A stretch of DNA of 64,000 nucleotides from Candidatus Photodesmus katoptron Akat1 (lineage in GTDB: Bacteria; Pseudomonadota; Gammaproteobacteria; Enterobacterales; Vibrionaceae), in assembly GCF_000478685.1 (NCBI RefSeq), contig NZ_AMSD01000002.1, forward strand, positions 62,001 to 126,000, given 5' to 3'. The notes beneath the pieces are model-generated. The model saw only the letters and a list, made by a program, of their open reading frames with translations, searched no databases and was not told the DNA's origin. Shown piece by piece: positions 1 to 10,927 of the stretch; position 1 is the first letter of the stretch; the number at the start of each line of letters is the position of its first letter. The position numbers and the translations under genes were made by a program.

Positions 1-811
1 CTACAAATATTAAACCTTTTTCTTTTAATACTGGTGAAACACTTTCAGCTATCTTAATATCAGTCTCATTTAGTGTTCTTGCTTCAGCAATACCTCCGAT
101 AGCTAAATTAGCTCTTATTTCTCCATAAGCAGGAATACGTGCTAAACAATAAGGGATTACTTCACCATTAATTATTAAAATTCGTTTATCCCCATTAGCA
201 ATTTCGGGTATAAAAGCTTGTGCCATTACATAATTGTTTCCATTCTTAGTAAGAATTTCAATAATTACTGGCAAGTTCAACGCATTTTTTGTTATTCGGA
301 ATACAGAGGCACCACCCATACTATCAAGAGGTTTTAAAATAATTTCACCGTGTCTTTTTTGAAATGCTTTTATTTTTTCAGATGAACTAGTGACTAGTGT
401 AGCGGGAGTTAGCTCTGGAAACCAAGTGGTGAATATTTTTTCATTACAGTCGCGTAAACTTTGTGGTTTATTAATTACTAATGTACCTTTTCTTTCTGCG
501 TGTTCTAGAATATACGTTGCATAAATGTATTCAGTATTAAATGGAGGATCTTTTCTCATTAAAATGATATTAAGTTCAGATAGTTCAATAGTTTGTTTTG
601 AATGGAATGTATACCAAATTTTAAGATTTTCCTGCAGTGTGAGTATTCTACTATTTGCCATAGCTATACCTTGTTCAAAATATAGATCATTCATTTCCAT
701 ATAATAGATTTGGCAACCATAGCGTTGTGCTTCTAGCATTATGAAGAAAGTAGAGTTTTTTTTTATATTAATAAATTTAATAGGATCCATTACAATTCCA
801 AGTTTTATCAC
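1..811 (-). CDS. gshB: Glutathione synthetase (partial, C-terminus beyond window)
   Basis: ATP-grasp ligase that joins gamma-glutamylcysteine and glycine to make glutathione in the cytoplasm. My translation from a GTG at 811 begins VIKLGIVMDPIKFINIKKNS, matching the start of E. coli GshB (MIKLGIVMDPIANINIKKDS). Further on it contains EIILKPLDSMGGASV, the ATP-grasp glycine-rich segment. A good Shine-Dalgarno sequence (GGAGAAAG) sits just upstream of the GTG, which decides the start. The frame stays open to the window edge at base 1, so about 270 codons are visible and the C-terminus is missing. Vibrio also keeps gshB close to metK, as here. Identification is secure. Confidence 0.93.
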   Translation of the reverse strand, partial: MIKLGIVMDPIKFINIKKNSTFFIMLEAQRYGCQIYYMEMNDLYFEQGIAMANSRILTLQENLKIWYTFHSKQTIELSELNIILMRKDPPFNTEYIYATYILEHAERKGTLVINKPQSLRDCNEKIFTTWFPELTPATLVTSSSEKIKAFQKRHGEIILKPLDSMGGASVFRITKNALNLPVIIEILTKNGNNYVMAQAFIPEIANGDKRILIINGEVIPYCLARIPAYGEIRANLAIGGIAEARTLNETDIKIAESVSPVLKEKGLIFV

Positions 812-922
812 GACTTTCTCCACATTATTTTAAATAGACTAATCAGGTATTAGTTTTTTTGTTCTTAATGAAAAAATTAGTTAGTACTCTATCCATAAGT
901 ATTTATATAAACATATAAATAC

Positions 923-2077
923 TTATCTTATAGTTGCAAATTGTTTAAGTAGAGGTGCTTTATCAATTGATTCCCAAGGAAATTCTTCACGACCAAAATG
1001 ACCATATACAGAAGTTTCCTTATAAATTGGTTGTAAAAGGTGTAACATTTCTTGTAAACTATATGGGCGTAGATCAAAGTGTTGATGTATTGCTTCAATA
1101 ATAGTTTTTTTAGGTACTTTTTCTGTACCAAATGTCTCTAACATAATAGATGTAGGATTAGCAATACCAATGGCGTAGGATAATTGAATTTCACAGCGTT
1201 CAGCAAGATCAGCTGCAACGATGTTTTTAGCAACATAACGTGCTGCATATGCTCCTGAACGATCAACTTTCGATGGATCTTTGCCAGAAAAAGCACCACC
1301 ACCATGACGAGCTGCACCTCCATAAGTATCAACGATAATTTTTCGACCCGTTAAACCACAATCAGCCATTGGACCACCTATAACAAATCGTCCACTTGGA
1401 TTGATCAGAAAATTAGTATTTTTATTAATCCATTCAGAGGGAAGAGTAGGCTTAATGATCTCTTCCATTACTGCTTCATGGAGACACGATGATGAAACTG
1501 AATCACAGTGTTGAGTAGAAAGAACAACTGTATCAATACCAATAATTTTGTTTTGATAATATTGGAATGTTAATTGAGATTTAGCATCAGGACGTAAAAA
1601 ATTAAGTTTTCCATTTTTGCGAACTTGAGCTTGTTTTTTTACTAATCTGTGAGAGTACATAATTGGAGCTGGCATGAACATTTCTGTTTCATTGGTTGCA
1701 TAACCAAACATAATGCCTTGGTCACCAGCACCCTGTTTTTTAGGAACCGCTTTATCAATTCCCTGACTAATATCTAGAGATTGTTTTCCAATAGTATTTA
1801 AGATTGCACAAGAGTCAGCATCAAACCCCATATCAGAATGAATATAACCAATTTTTCGAAGAGTTTGACGAGTAATTTCTTCAATATCAACCCAGGCAGA
1901 GGTCGTAATTTCACCACCAACCATTACCATTCCTGTTTTGACATAGGTTTCGCAAGCCACTCGAGCTTTGATATCTTGTGTTAAAATAGCGTCAAGAACA
2001 GCATCAGAAATTTGGTCTGCAATTTTATCTGGATGACCTTCTGATACAGATTCAGAAGTGAATAGGTGTTTAGTCAT
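923..2077 (-). CDS. metK: S-adenosylmethionine synthetase
   Basis: Makes S-adenosylmethionine from methionine and ATP; cytoplasmic tetramer and the cell's sole methyl-donor source. The 384-residue product has the same length as E. coli MetK. Visible family motifs are SEGHPDK (residues 12-18, with the catalytic His15), [12 protein letters not shown] near residue 120 and [20 protein letters not shown] near residue 265. It is transcribed away from mdh, with about 230 bp between the two starts that presumably hold both promoters. rsmA and the release factor, both in this window, need its product or its methylated targets. No defects are visible. Confidence 0.98.
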   Translation of the reverse strand: MTKHLFTSESVSEGHPDKIADQISDAVLDAILTQDIKARVACETYVKTGMVMVGGEITTSAWVDIEEITRQTLRKIGYIHSDMGFDADSCAILNTIGKQSLDISQGIDKAVPKKQGAGDQGIMFGYATNETEMFMPAPIMYSHRLVKKQAQVRKNGKLNFLRPDAKSQLTFQYYQNKIIGIDTVVLSTQHCDSVSSSCLHEAVMEEIIKPTLPSEWINKNTNFLINPSGRFVIGGPMADCGLTGRKIIVDTYGGAARHGGGAFSGKDPSKVDRSGAYAARYVAKNIVAADLAERCEIQLSYAIGIANPTSIMLETFGTEKVPKKTIIEAIHQHFDLRPYSLQEMLHLLQPIYKETSVYGHFGREEFPWESIDKAPLLKQFATIR

Positions 2078-2307
2078 AAAAATACCACTTTTAAAAATTA
2101 AAATGCTTTCATAAAACTTGATATAAAAATAATGGATAGTTATAACATATATTGTCTACCGATTTCTTTATTTTGTAATATAGGTGTCAGATTTAAAATA
2201 TTTTCTAGTTAAATCTGTTTTAATTTATTAGTTGATGGTTTATTAATATATACCTTTCTAAGGTCAAGAGAAGATGATAATTTGTTAGTATAATGGAGAA
2301 AAGGTGT

Positions 2308-3249
2308 ATGAAAATAACTATTATTGGTGCTGCTGGTGGTATTGGTCAGGCATTAGCATTGTTGCTTAAAAAGCATCTTCCATCAGGTTCAAATTTAGCA
2401 TTATATGATATTAATCCAGTAATATCTGGTGTAGCAGTAGATTTAAGTCATATTCCAACTTTGATATCCATTAATGGGTATTCTGAAGGAGACATAACAA
2501 AAGCACTTAAAGATGCTGATATTATTTTAATTGCAGCAGGTATTTATCGTAATCCAAGTATGGGACGTTCTGCTCTTTTTAATGTAAATGCGAGTGTTGT
2601 GAGTTCTCTAGCTGAAGAGATTGCAAAAGTCTGTCCAAAAGCTTTCTTAGGTATTATCACTAATCCTATAAATATGATGGTACCAATTGTTGCAGAAATT
2701 TTTAAAAAAGTTGGGGGTTATGATAGGCGTCGTTTATTTGGTATAACAACATTAGATGTAATTCGTTCTGAAACTTTTATTTCTAGCTTAAAAGGTAGAG
2801 ATCCATGTGATATTGATGTCTCAGTTATCGGAGGACACTCAGATAGTACTATATTGCCTGTGCTTTCTCAAGTAAAGGGTGTTGATTTTACCCAAGAAGA
2901 ATCCGAAATGTTAACAAGAAAAATTCAACAAGCTGGTACTGAAGTGGTGAAAGCAAAGGCATGTTCTGGTGGCAGTGCTACTCTTTCTATGGCAGAAGCT
3001 GCATGTCGTTTTTGTTTAAAACTTATTAAAGCACTCCAAGGAGAAAAAAATATAATTGAATGTGCCTATGTAGAGGGAAAAGGGAAGCATGCACAATTTT
3101 TTGCTCAACCAGTAAAATTGGGTAAAGAGGGTATTGAATCATTTTTAGATTATGGGAAATTAAATAATTATGAAAAACATTTATTAAATGGAATGTTAGA
3201 AACATTAAATAACGATATTAAAATCGGAATTGATTTTGTTAATTGTTAA
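2308..3249 (+). CDS. mdh: Malate dehydrogenase (NAD-dependent)
   Basis: Oxidises malate to oxaloacetate in the TCA cycle. The Rossmann motif GAAGGIGQ lies at residues 7-14, the substrate arginines in YRNPSMGR, and the catalytic histidine in [12 protein letters not shown] start at the second ATG (2308) because [14 protein letters not shown] matches the E. coli N-terminus. The upstream in-frame ATG at 2293 is part of the ribosome binding site (GGAGAAAAGG). This gives 313 residues, about the usual 312. A small oddity is [12 protein letters not shown], one residue longer than the E. coli AKAGGGSATLS loop. The gene converges on ispB with only 5 bp between stops. Confidence 0.96.
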   Translation: MKITIIGAAGGIGQALALLLKKHLPSGSNLALYDINPVISGVAVDLSHIPTLISINGYSEGDITKALKDADIILIAAGIYRNPSMGRSALFNVNASVVSSLAEEIAKVCPKAFLGIITNPINMMVPIVAEIFKKVGGYDRRRLFGITTLDVIRSETFISSLKGRDPCDIDVSVIGGHSDSTILPVLSQVKGVDFTQEESEMLTRKIQQAGTEVVKAKACSGGSATLSMAEAACRFCLKLIKALQGEKNIIECAYVEGKGKHAQFFAQPVKLGKEGIESFLDYGKLNNYEKHLLNGMLETLNNDIKIGIDFVNC

Positions 3250-3254
3250 TTATT

Positions 3255-4223
3255 TTATTTTTTACGATTAACTGAAATATGAGCAAGCTGTATTAGGGCT
3301 TCTTTATGCATGGATTCAGGTAAAATTGATAGTTCAGCTATAGCTTTATTCGCTTCCTTATGTGCTTTTTTCCTTGTATACTCTAAGGAGCGGGTTTTTT
3401 TCATAGTCACTAAGATCTCATTTAATTTTTTGATTCCATTAGCTTTTTCGATAGCCTGACGAATGATATAAGCTTGTTCTGGTGTGCTGTTTTTCATAGC
3501 GTGTAAAAGGGGTAATGTTGGTTTCCCTTCTGACAGGTCATCTCCTGTATTTTTACCCATATCTATATTGCTAGAAGTATAGTCAATTACATCATCAATT
3601 AATTGAAAGGCAGCACCTAAGTATTTTCCATATTTTTTTAATGCTATTTCTATAGAATGGGGAGCGTTATTTAAAATAGCACCAATTTGCGTCGCTGCTT
3701 CAAATAAACGTGCGGTTTTAGAATAAATTACTTTCATATAATTTTCCTCAGTTATATTAGGGTTATTGCAGTTCATTAATTGTTGAACTTCGCCTTCGGC
3801 AATAATATTTACAACATTGCTCATTAATTTTATGATCTTCCAAGATCCTAATTCAGTCATCATTTGAAATGCACGAGTATAAATAAAATCACCAACAAGA
3901 ATACTAGCAGCATTGCCAAATCTAAAATTTGCTGTTTCCTTACCACGACGCATATTTGATTTATCAATTACATCATCGTGTAGAAGTGTAGCAGTATGGA
4001 TAAATTCTATAAATGCAGCTGATATTGTATGACTTTCCCCTTTGTAACCAAGAGCTTTACTAGATAAGATTGTTAACATAGGACGCAAACGTTTACCACC
4101 AGTTAATGTGTAGTATCCTAGTTGTTTTATTAAGGTTACATCAGAATTCAATTTTTTTTGAATAATTTGGTTGACTATTGCCATATCATTAGCAGTAAGC
4201 ATTTGGATATCTTTAAAATCCAT
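3255..4223 (-). CDS. ispB: Octaprenyl diphosphate synthase
   Basis: Trans-prenyltransferase that elongates farnesyl diphosphate to the C40 side chain of ubiquinone and menaquinone. The first aspartate-rich motif (DDVID, residues 83-87, followed by the RR of the substrate site) and the second one (LIDDVIDYTS, near residue 210) are intact. The 322-residue length is normal. It reads divergently from rplU across 268 bp, the arrangement seen in E. coli and Vibrio. The ubiquinone hydroxylases ubiH and ubiI at 60-62 kb use the quinone precursor it makes. Confidence 0.96.
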   Translation of the reverse strand: MDFKDIQMLTANDMAIVNQIIQKKLNSDVTLIKQLGYYTLTGGKRLRPMLTILSSKALGYKGESHTISAAFIEFIHTATLLHDDVIDKSNMRRGKETANFRFGNAASILVGDFIYTRAFQMMTELGSWKIIKLMSNVVNIIAEGEVQQLMNCNNPNITEENYMKVIYSKTARLFEAATQIGAILNNAPHSIEIALKKYGKYLGAAFQLIDDVIDYTSSNIDMGKNTGDDLSEGKPTLPLLHAMKNSTPEQAYIIRQAIEKANGIKKLNEILVTMKKTRSLEYTRKKAHKEANKAIAELSILPESMHKEALIQLAHISVNRKK

Positions 4224-4387
4224 TATAAATCCAGATTAAAGTTAGATTTTGATATAGTATTATGTATTATTTTGCTAGTAACTAGTAAATAATACACTAA
4301 AGATGTTTTATTCACACCTTACTACAGTTGAGTAATTTCTAATTTTTATAGAATTCATTTTTCAGCAGTTTTTTTTAAAAATATAGC

Positions 4388-4416
4388 TTGTCACAAGAAC
4401 CATGTTTCTGTAAAAT
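4388..4416 (+). promoter_or_regulatory. Sigma70 promoter of rplU-rpmA
   Basis: TTGTCA (4388-4393) and TAAAAT (4411-4416) are separated by exactly 17 bp, about 75 bp before the rplU start codon. Position and spacing are good for a ribosomal protein promoter. No start-site data are available. Confidence 0.6.
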
Positions 4417-4432
4417 CGTTCAGGTTCAGTGC

Positions 4433-4460
4433 GTACCTATTATTCTAGTAGGTGTTTTTT
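4433..4460 (+). promoter_or_regulatory. Hairpin plus T-run in the rplU leader (possible attenuator)
   Basis: Between the promoter and the rplU start, ACCTA and TAGGT can pair, with two wobble pairs extending the stem, around a loop of about 9 nt. TTTTTT follows immediately. This looks like a weak intrinsic terminator inside the 5' leader and could attenuate the operon. The stem is short, so it may also be chance. Confidence 0.3.
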
Positions 4461-4491
4461 AGGTAGATTTTAAAGCGGGGTAATTTAAATT

Positions 4492-4803
4492 ATGTACGCT
4501 GTTTTCCGATCTGGTGGTAAGCAGCACCGTGTAACTAAAGGACAAACTCTTCGCTTAGAGAAATTAGATGCTAAATCTGGTTCTACTTTAGAGTTTAACA
4601 GCGTCCTATTAGTGTCTAATAGCAGTGAAGGTATCACTATTGGTACTCCTATTATTCAAGGTGCTAAAGTATTTGCAGAGGTATTACAGCACGGTCGTGA
4701 TAATAAAATTAAAATTGTTAAGTTCCGTCGTCGTAAGCATTCTCGTAAGCAGCAAGGTCATCGTCAATGGTTTACAGAAGTAAAGATTACTGATATTGAT
4801 TAA
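4492..4803 (+). CDS. rplU: 50S ribosomal protein L21
   Basis: Large-subunit protein that binds 23S rRNA and contacts L20. The 103-residue product starts [14 protein letters not shown] and carries the conserved basic stretch [16 protein letters not shown] near the C-terminus; the length equals E. coli L21. It is the first gene of the rplU-rpmA transcription unit and lies 34 bp before rpmA. The start is preceded by the purine-rich AGCGGGGTAA. Confidence 0.98.
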   Translation: MYAVFRSGGKQHRVTKGQTLRLEKLDAKSGSTLEFNSVLLVSNSSEGITIGTPIIQGAKVFAEVLQHGRDNKIKIVKFRRRKHSRKQQGHRQWFTEVKITDID

Positions 4804-4837
4804 TTGATATTTTACTAACTAGGAGAGTTTAGAAGAG

Positions 4838-5095
4838 ATGGCTCATAAGAAGGCTGGAGGTTCTACACGTAATGGTCGAGATTCAGAAAGCAAGCGTCTT
4901 GGTGTAAAGCGTTTTGGTGGTGAGTATGTATCAGCAGGTAGTATTATAGTTCGTCAACGTGGTACTAAATTTCATGCTGGTATAAATGTTGGTATTGGTA
5001 GGGATCATACTCTTTTTGCTCTTAGCTGTGGTAAGGTTAAATTTGGAATTAAAGGTATTAAAAAACGAAAATTTATTAGCATTGAATCTTTTTAG
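4838..5095 (+). CDS. rpmA: 50S ribosomal protein L27
   Basis: Large-subunit protein whose N-terminus reaches the peptidyl transferase centre. It starts [20 protein letters not shown], the invariant L27 beginning, and is 85 residues long as usual. AGGAGAG lies upstream as a strong ribosome binding site. It is co-transcribed with rplU, and an intrinsic terminator follows it. Confidence 0.98.
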   Translation: MAHKKAGGSTRNGRDSESKRLGVKRFGGEYVSAGSIIVRQRGTKFHAGINVGIGRDHTLFALSCGKVKFGIKGIKKRKFISIESF

Positions 5096-5116
5096 ATTTA
5101 TTGTTATTTAGATTAA

Positions 5117-5150
5117 CTAAAACCCTGCCTAATTTTAGGTGGGTTTTTTT
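5117..5150 (+). terminator. Intrinsic terminator after rpmA
   Basis: AACCC-T-GCCTAA pairs with TTAGGT-GGGTT around a two-base loop and is followed by a run of seven T. It lies 22 bp after the rpmA stop and separates the ribosomal protein unit from obgE. It is one of the few GC-containing hairpins in the window. Confidence 0.85.
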
Positions 5151-5219
5151 ATGCAGGTTATATAATAATAAAGTTATAGATTTTTAAAAGTATTGAACTT
5201 ATTAAAAGTTCGAGTATAA

Positions 5220-6272
<1,053 letters not shown>

Positions 6273-6308
6273 ATCTTTATTAAGAATTAGGTTAATAAAA
6301 AAATATTA

Positions 6309-6797
6309 ATGTTAATTAGCATGATTTCTGCAATAACCAATGATCGAACTATTGGAAATGCTAATAAAATGCTTTGGTATCTTCCTGCTGATTTTTCTTG
6401 GTTTAAGCGATGTACTATTGGTAAACCCATTATTATGGGAAGAAAGACTTTTGAATCTATTGGGTATGTATTACCTGAACGAAAAAATATTGTACTTACT
6501 CGTGATAAAAAATTAAGGATAGAAGGGGTATTAACTGCTTTTTCACTTGATGAGGCTTTAGAAGTGTTAGGTGAAAATGTCAATGAGGTTATGATTATTG
6601 GTGGTGCTTCTATTTATCAATCTTATTTATCTAGAGCTCAACGGTTATATTTAACACATGTAAATTGTAATCTTCATGGAGATGCTTACTTTCCAGATTG
6701 GGGAACAGGGTGGAGTATAGTTTATAAAAAAAACCATTTTGCAGATAAAAGAAATTCTTATGATATGACATTTTTAATTTTAGAACGTAATATATAA
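6309..6797 (+). CDS. folA: Dihydrofolate reductase
   Basis: Reduces dihydrofolate to tetrahydrofolate with NADPH. Conserved segments are MISAITNDRTIG, the active-site stretch WYLPADFSWFK with the catalytic aspartate, GKPIIMGRKTFESIG, and IIGGASIYQSYL. The 162-residue length is normal. I keep the first ATG because Vibrio enzymes, as I recall, have the same short extension before the MISA-type start; an internal ATG at 6321 is the alternative. It supplies folate to ThyA, encoded at 48.8 kb, which regenerates dihydrofolate. It converges on apaH. Confidence 0.96.
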   Translation: MLISMISAITNDRTIGNANKMLWYLPADFSWFKRCTIGKPIIMGRKTFESIGYVLPERKNIVLTRDKKLRIEGVLTAFSLDEALEVLGENVNEVMIIGGASIYQSYLSRAQRLYLTHVNCNLHGDAYFPDWGTGWSIVYKKNHFADKRNSYDMTFLILERNI

Positions 6798-6860
6798 GCA
6801 CACTAAATGCTCATTTTTTTCAAAAAAAAGGTACTAAATTTATCCATCTATTTTCAATTT

Positions 6861-7691
6861 TCAATTAAAAGTATTACACGTGTTTTTTTTTATAGATTTT
6901 TGCATAAAGAACGTTTTATCTTCCCAACGAAGCATTGTCAAAGTTCCTCCCCACACACAACCTGTGTCTAAACTGATTACGTTATTATCTTTATAACCTT
7001 CTAATGTTGACCAATGGCCAAATAGAATGGTTTTATTTAAATGTTGTCTTGATGGAAGTTTAAACCAGGGGCTAAGTTTTTTGTTTTTTACTTTATTTGG
7101 TGAAGCTTTATGATTCATATCAAGTTTTCCATCAGAATAGCAAAATCTCATTCGAGTAAATGCATTAATTATATATCTGTATCGTTCACTTTTTGTTAGA
7201 GTATTGCTCCAAGAATTTGGGGTGTTTCTATACATGTTTTTTATAATCCAAGACCAGCTTTTTTTTTTAAGTTCTTTTTCTACTGCTCTGGCAGCTGTTC
7301 TTGCTGTAAAAAGATTCCATTCTGGTGAAATCCCAGCATGGCATACAATAAACTCATCATGTTCTATCATTAAAGATTGAGTTCGCAGCCAGTTCACTAA
7401 TTCTTCTTTATCTTTTGCCGAAAAAATAGCAGCAATATTATCCTGTCTTTTCATTTTTTTTATGCCAAGGTATATAGCTAGTAAATGCAAATCATGATTT
7501 CCTAAAGCTACTTTAGCTTTATTCCCTAAATTTTTTATAAATCTAAGGGTTTCTAGAGAATTAGGTCCTCGTGCTACAAGATCTCCTGTAAACCATAATG
7601 TATCTTGATTAAAATCTAATGGTATATTTTTGATTAGTAACTTAAGTTCGTTTAGGCAACCTTGAATATCACCTATAATGTAATTAGACAT
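6861..7691 (-). CDS. apaH: Symmetrical diadenosine tetraphosphatase
   Basis: Hydrolyses Ap4A to two ADP. It is a PPP-family metallophosphatase with GDIQGC (residues 7-12), GDLVARGP, GNHDLHLLA, CHAGISPEW and the C-terminal DTGCVWGGTLTMLRWED. I start at the ATG at 7691 (MSNYIIGDIQG), which fits the family. A further in-frame ATG at 7703 would add four residues and overlaps the purine-rich GGAAAA. It is the last gene of the lptD-surA-pdxA-rsmA-apaH operon. The usual intervening apaG is missing, leaving a gap of about 115 bp. Confidence 0.95.
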   Translation of the reverse strand: MSNYIIGDIQGCLNELKLLIKNIPLDFNQDTLWFTGDLVARGPNSLETLRFIKNLGNKAKVALGNHDLHLLAIYLGIKKMKRQDNIAAIFSAKDKEELVNWLRTQSLMIEHDEFIVCHAGISPEWNLFTARTAARAVEKELKKKSWSWIIKNMYRNTPNSWSNTLTKSERYRYIINAFTRMRFCYSDGKLDMNHKASPNKVKNKKLSPWFKLPSRQHLNKTILFGHWSTLEGYKDNNVISLDTGCVWGGTLTMLRWEDKTFFMQKSIKKNTCNTFN

Positions 7692-7806
7692 GATATTTTC
7701 CAAAAAATATAGTAGAGATATTAAATTAGACAGGTAATAAACATTATAAAATGCTATGTAATAAAATCACTTACCTAGTAAAAATTGGGTAAGGATAAAT
7801 AAAAAT

Positions 7807-8628
7807 CTAATTGTTTAATTTGCAGTTTAAATTTGCCCAATTAGCCATTGCTATAAATTCTTCTAAGGTTAAATTTTCTGGTCTCATATCTGGATTGATA
7901 CCTAATGTTTTAAATGCTTTTATATCAAGTAATTCTTTATAGCAATTTCGGATAGTTTTTCGTCTTTGATTAAAACCATTACGGCAAAGTTTATCTAGCC
8001 AAATAAGATTATTTTCTGAATTTAGTGATTTTTCATGTAATACTAATTGAATAAATACTGAATCAATTTTTGGTTCAGGGAAAAATGATGTTGATGGGAT
8101 ATTTAATAATGGAAGTATTTGCTGACAGTAATACTTCACCATTACAGTTAATCGGCCATATGCTTTGCTACCTGGTTTCGCAGTTAGTCGATCTCCGACT
8201 TCTTTTTGTAATGTGAAATGCATATCCTGAATATTGGTATGAAATTTAAATAAATGGAATAATAAGGGAGTGGATATGTTATATGGTAAATTACCAAAGA
8301 TACGCAATTTTTTATTTTTTTTTATTAATCTAGCAAAGTTAAAACATGTTGCATCTGTTGGATATATGATTAATTTATTTGATAACGTAGGATGATTACG
8401 TAAGCGTTGAACTAGACTATCATCAAGTTCAATTACGGTAAAAGAAGAATTAATTTTTTGGTTAATCGCTTCTGTAATAGCACCTAAGCCAGGACCTATT
8501 TCTACTAAATTTTCTTCTGATTTTGGATTTATTAAGGAAACTATATCTTTAATAATATGAGGATCCTTTAAAAAGTGTTGTCCAAAACGTTTTTGAGCTT
8601 TATGTCCTAGGTATATTTTTTTTTTCAT
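7807..8628 (-). CDS. rsmA: 16S rRNA dimethyladenosine transferase (KsgA)
   Basis: Dimethylates the two adjacent adenosines in helix 45 near the 3' end of 16S rRNA, a late 30S quality-control step. Visible motifs are GQHFL (residues 16-20), the SAM-binding VEIGPGLG (42-49) and the catalytic NLPYNIS near residue 113. The 273-residue length is normal. Its ATG overlaps the pdxA stop in the sequence ATGA, indicating translational coupling. Confidence 0.97.
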   Translation of the reverse strand: MKKKIYLGHKAQKRFGQHFLKDPHIIKDIVSLINPKSEENLVEIGPGLGAITEAINQKINSSFTVIELDDSLVQRLRNHPTLSNKLIIYPTDATCFNFARLIKKNKKLRIFGNLPYNISTPLLFHLFKFHTNIQDMHFTLQKEVGDRLTAKPGSKAYGRLTVMVKYYCQQILPLLNIPSTSFFPEPKIDSVFIQLVLHEKSLNSENNLIWLDKLCRNGFNQRRKTIRNCYKELLDIKAFKTLGINPDMRPENLTLEEFIAMANWANLNCKLNN

Positions 8629-9623
8629 ATCTTAAGATGATTCTCCCCTAAATTTACTGCATATTTAATTGCTGTCCTAAGACTTTTTATATTAATTGCT
8701 TTTCTTTTCCCTGCAAATTCAAGTGCAGTACCGTGATCAACTGAAGTTCTTATAAAAGGAAGACCAAGAGTAATATTAACTGAACGAGAAAAACCTTTAT
8801 ATTTTAATACAGGGAGTACTTGGTCATGGTACATACCAAGTATAACATCTGCCTTTTTTAGATATTTATCATTAAAAATTGTATCAGCTGGTAAAGGTCC
8901 GATTAAATTAATTGCATATTTTTGACGAATCTTTTCTAATGTTGGGATAATCATCTCAACTTCTTCTCTGCCAAGAAATCCATTTTCTCCTGCATGTGGA
9001 TTTAGTCCACATACATAAATGGAAGGGCTTTTTATCCTAAATTTTTTAATTAATTCTCTGTTAAGAAGACGAATAGTTTTTTCTAATTTATCTTTCGTCA
9101 ATGTTTTAGATACTTGAGATAATGGGATATGCGTAGTGGCTAACGCAACTTTAAGACCTTTAGTTGACAACATCATGACAACTAGTGATGTATTAGATTT
9201 TTCTGCTAAAAATTCAGTATGTCCACTAAAGGAAAAACCAGAACGATTAATTGCTCCTTTATGTACAGGGCAGGTAACAATAGCGTCAAATTCATTATTC
9301 ATGCAACCTAAAATAGCTTTTTCTAATATATTTAATACATAACAACTGTTGTTTGGATTAATTTTCCCTGCAATAACAATATCATTTAGGGGGATATGAT
9401 CCACAATTAAAGAACCAGCTTTTTGCATAATAGGTTTCATATTACTTTCATAATTGATTAGATTCACATCAATACCCAATAATTGAGCACGTTTAGATAA
9501 TAAAGTCTTATCTGCACAAATAATTAGTTGATGTGACCAATTTTCAGTCGAAAGGAATAACGCAAGATCTGGACCAATACCTGCAGGTTCTCCTGATGTA
9601 ATAATAATACGTTTAATGCTCAT
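8625..9623 (-). CDS. pdxA: 4-hydroxythreonine-4-phosphate dehydrogenase
   Basis: Oxidation step of the DXP-dependent pyridoxal phosphate pathway, working with PdxJ. Metal-binding histidines are visible in [20 protein letters not shown] and MYHDQVLP. The 332-residue length is normal. It overlaps the end of surA by 11 bp and the start of rsmA by 4 bp, so it sits in a tight operon. pdxH at 38.8 kb encodes a later enzyme of vitamin B6 metabolism, so part of the pathway is retained here. Confidence 0.97.
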   Translation of the reverse strand: MSIKRIIITSGEPAGIGPDLALFLSTENWSHQLIICADKTLLSKRAQLLGIDVNLINYESNMKPIMQKAGSLIVDHIPLNDIVIAGKINPNNSCYVLNILEKAILGCMNNEFDAIVTCPVHKGAINRSGFSFSGHTEFLAEKSNTSLVVMMLSTKGLKVALATTHIPLSQVSKTLTKDKLEKTIRLLNRELIKKFRIKSPSIYVCGLNPHAGENGFLGREEVEMIIPTLEKIRQKYAINLIGPLPADTIFNDKYLKKADVILGMYHDQVLPVLKYKGFSRSVNITLGLPFIRTSVDHGTALEFAGKRKAINIKSLRTAIKYAVNLGENHLKI

Positions 9624-10881
9624 ATTTATCCTGAATTATTTCAATGAAAGAATTTGCATAAATCTCTCGTAACCATTCCTGTGTTTCTAAGTTAAAATTA
9701 TGTTCAAATAAAATTTGATGGGCTTTATTTTTTATTGATAATTCGGTATGATCGGTTTTTCTTCGATCTAATATTTCTAAGATATGCCAACCATGCGTAG
9801 TTTTAAATGGTTTACTGATTTGACCGATAGGTAATAATTTAATTTTATCTTGAAATTCAGGCAAGTATGATTCAGTACTTTGGTATCCGAGCTCACCATT
9901 GTTTGCAGAAGAATTTAGGTCTTGGCTATGTTCTCGAGCAAGTTGCTCAAAATTTGCTTTTCCTGTTTTAATTTTATAGATAAATCCGTTAAGTTTTCTT
10001 TTGATTTCATCATCATCAGAGATTAATGTTGGTTTTATGAGAATATGACGAGCATTTACTTCAGTTACAATAACTTGATTAGGGTCTTTTATATCTTCTA
10101 TTTTTAATATATGTAAACCAATACTACTTTGGAATGGTCCAATTATAGTTCCTTTATTTATTTTCGCTTGTTTAATTTGATTAGCAAATATAGTTGGCAT
10201 TTCTTTTATACCTATCCATCCTCTATTATTTTTTATTACTTGAGGTTCTTTTGAACAGCCATAAAATGTAGATTTTGGTTGTGTGCTTTTTTTCATCTGG
10301 TTAAGTAACATTTTTGCTTTATTTTGAATTTGTTCTTTATTTAATTGTTTGTTAAAACAAAGTTGAATATGAATAATTTTATATTGAGCTAATTCTTCCC
10401 TTTCATTTAAAAGTGAAGCAATTAAGTTTTTGAGTTCAATAGGTAATATCTTGATACGACGAGGAATTAATATATTACGTACTTCTTTTATCATAAGATT
10501 CTTTTGAATTTGTTCTTTTAGGTCTTTTTCAGTTAGATTGTTTATGTTAAATCGATTATTTTTGATAATGTTAGTAATCACATCGTTTAAATAGTCATTA
10601 CTTATGCTTATTCCAATATGTTTAGCTTCTTGTTGTTGAATTGTTTCAATAATTAGTTCTTCTAGTATTTGCTCAATTGAAGTTTTTTTTTGAAAATGAA
10701 ATTTTGTATCTTTATCTTTTTTGATGCTATTCTTCAGTATTTTAAGTCTTTTATTAACTTCACTTTGGAGTATTATACCTTCATTAACAATGACTTTGAT
10801 CTTGTCTAGCTCAACAGGTTGTGCAGTTACTAACGTTATTTTAGCAAGAAAAATAAAGCTAAAGAATATGTATTTCCACAA
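9613..10881 (-). CDS. surA: Periplasmic chaperone / peptidyl-prolyl isomerase SurA
   Basis: Escorts unfolded outer-membrane proteins, including LptD, through the periplasm. An N-terminal signal peptide (hydrophobic residues 4-18, cleavage likely after VTAQ) is followed by the chaperone domain and two parvulin-like domains: a degenerate one (GWIGIKEMPTIF) and a second one with RHILIKP, ANFEQLAREHSQD, GELGYQ and THGWHILEI. The 422-residue length compares with 428 in E. coli. It lies directly downstream of lptD, as in other gammaproteobacteria, which links chaperone and client. Confidence 0.96.
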   Translation of the reverse strand: MWKYIFFSFIFLAKITLVTAQPVELDKIKVIVNEGIILQSEVNKRLKILKNSIKKDKDTKFHFQKKTSIEQILEELIIETIQQQEAKHIGISISNDYLNDVITNIIKNNRFNINNLTEKDLKEQIQKNLMIKEVRNILIPRRIKILPIELKNLIASLLNEREELAQYKIIHIQLCFNKQLNKEQIQNKAKMLLNQMKKSTQPKSTFYGCSKEPQVIKNNRGWIGIKEMPTIFANQIKQAKINKGTIIGPFQSSIGLHILKIEDIKDPNQVIVTEVNARHILIKPTLISDDDEIKRKLNGFIYKIKTGKANFEQLAREHSQDLNSSANNGELGYQSTESYLPEFQDKIKLLPIGQISKPFKTTHGWHILEILDRRKTDHTELSIKNKAHQILFEHNFNLETQEWLREIYANSFIEIIQDKYEH

Positions 10882-10927
10882 TATGATGTACTCCTGTGAT
10901 AAAATATTTATGGTGTATAAAAATAAA

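Noticed and set aside
7656-7673. ApaH GDIQG instead of GDVHG as a lost metal ligand
   Set aside because: As I recall, GDIQG is the common form in ApaH of Vibrio and Pseudomonas, so it is not a defect.
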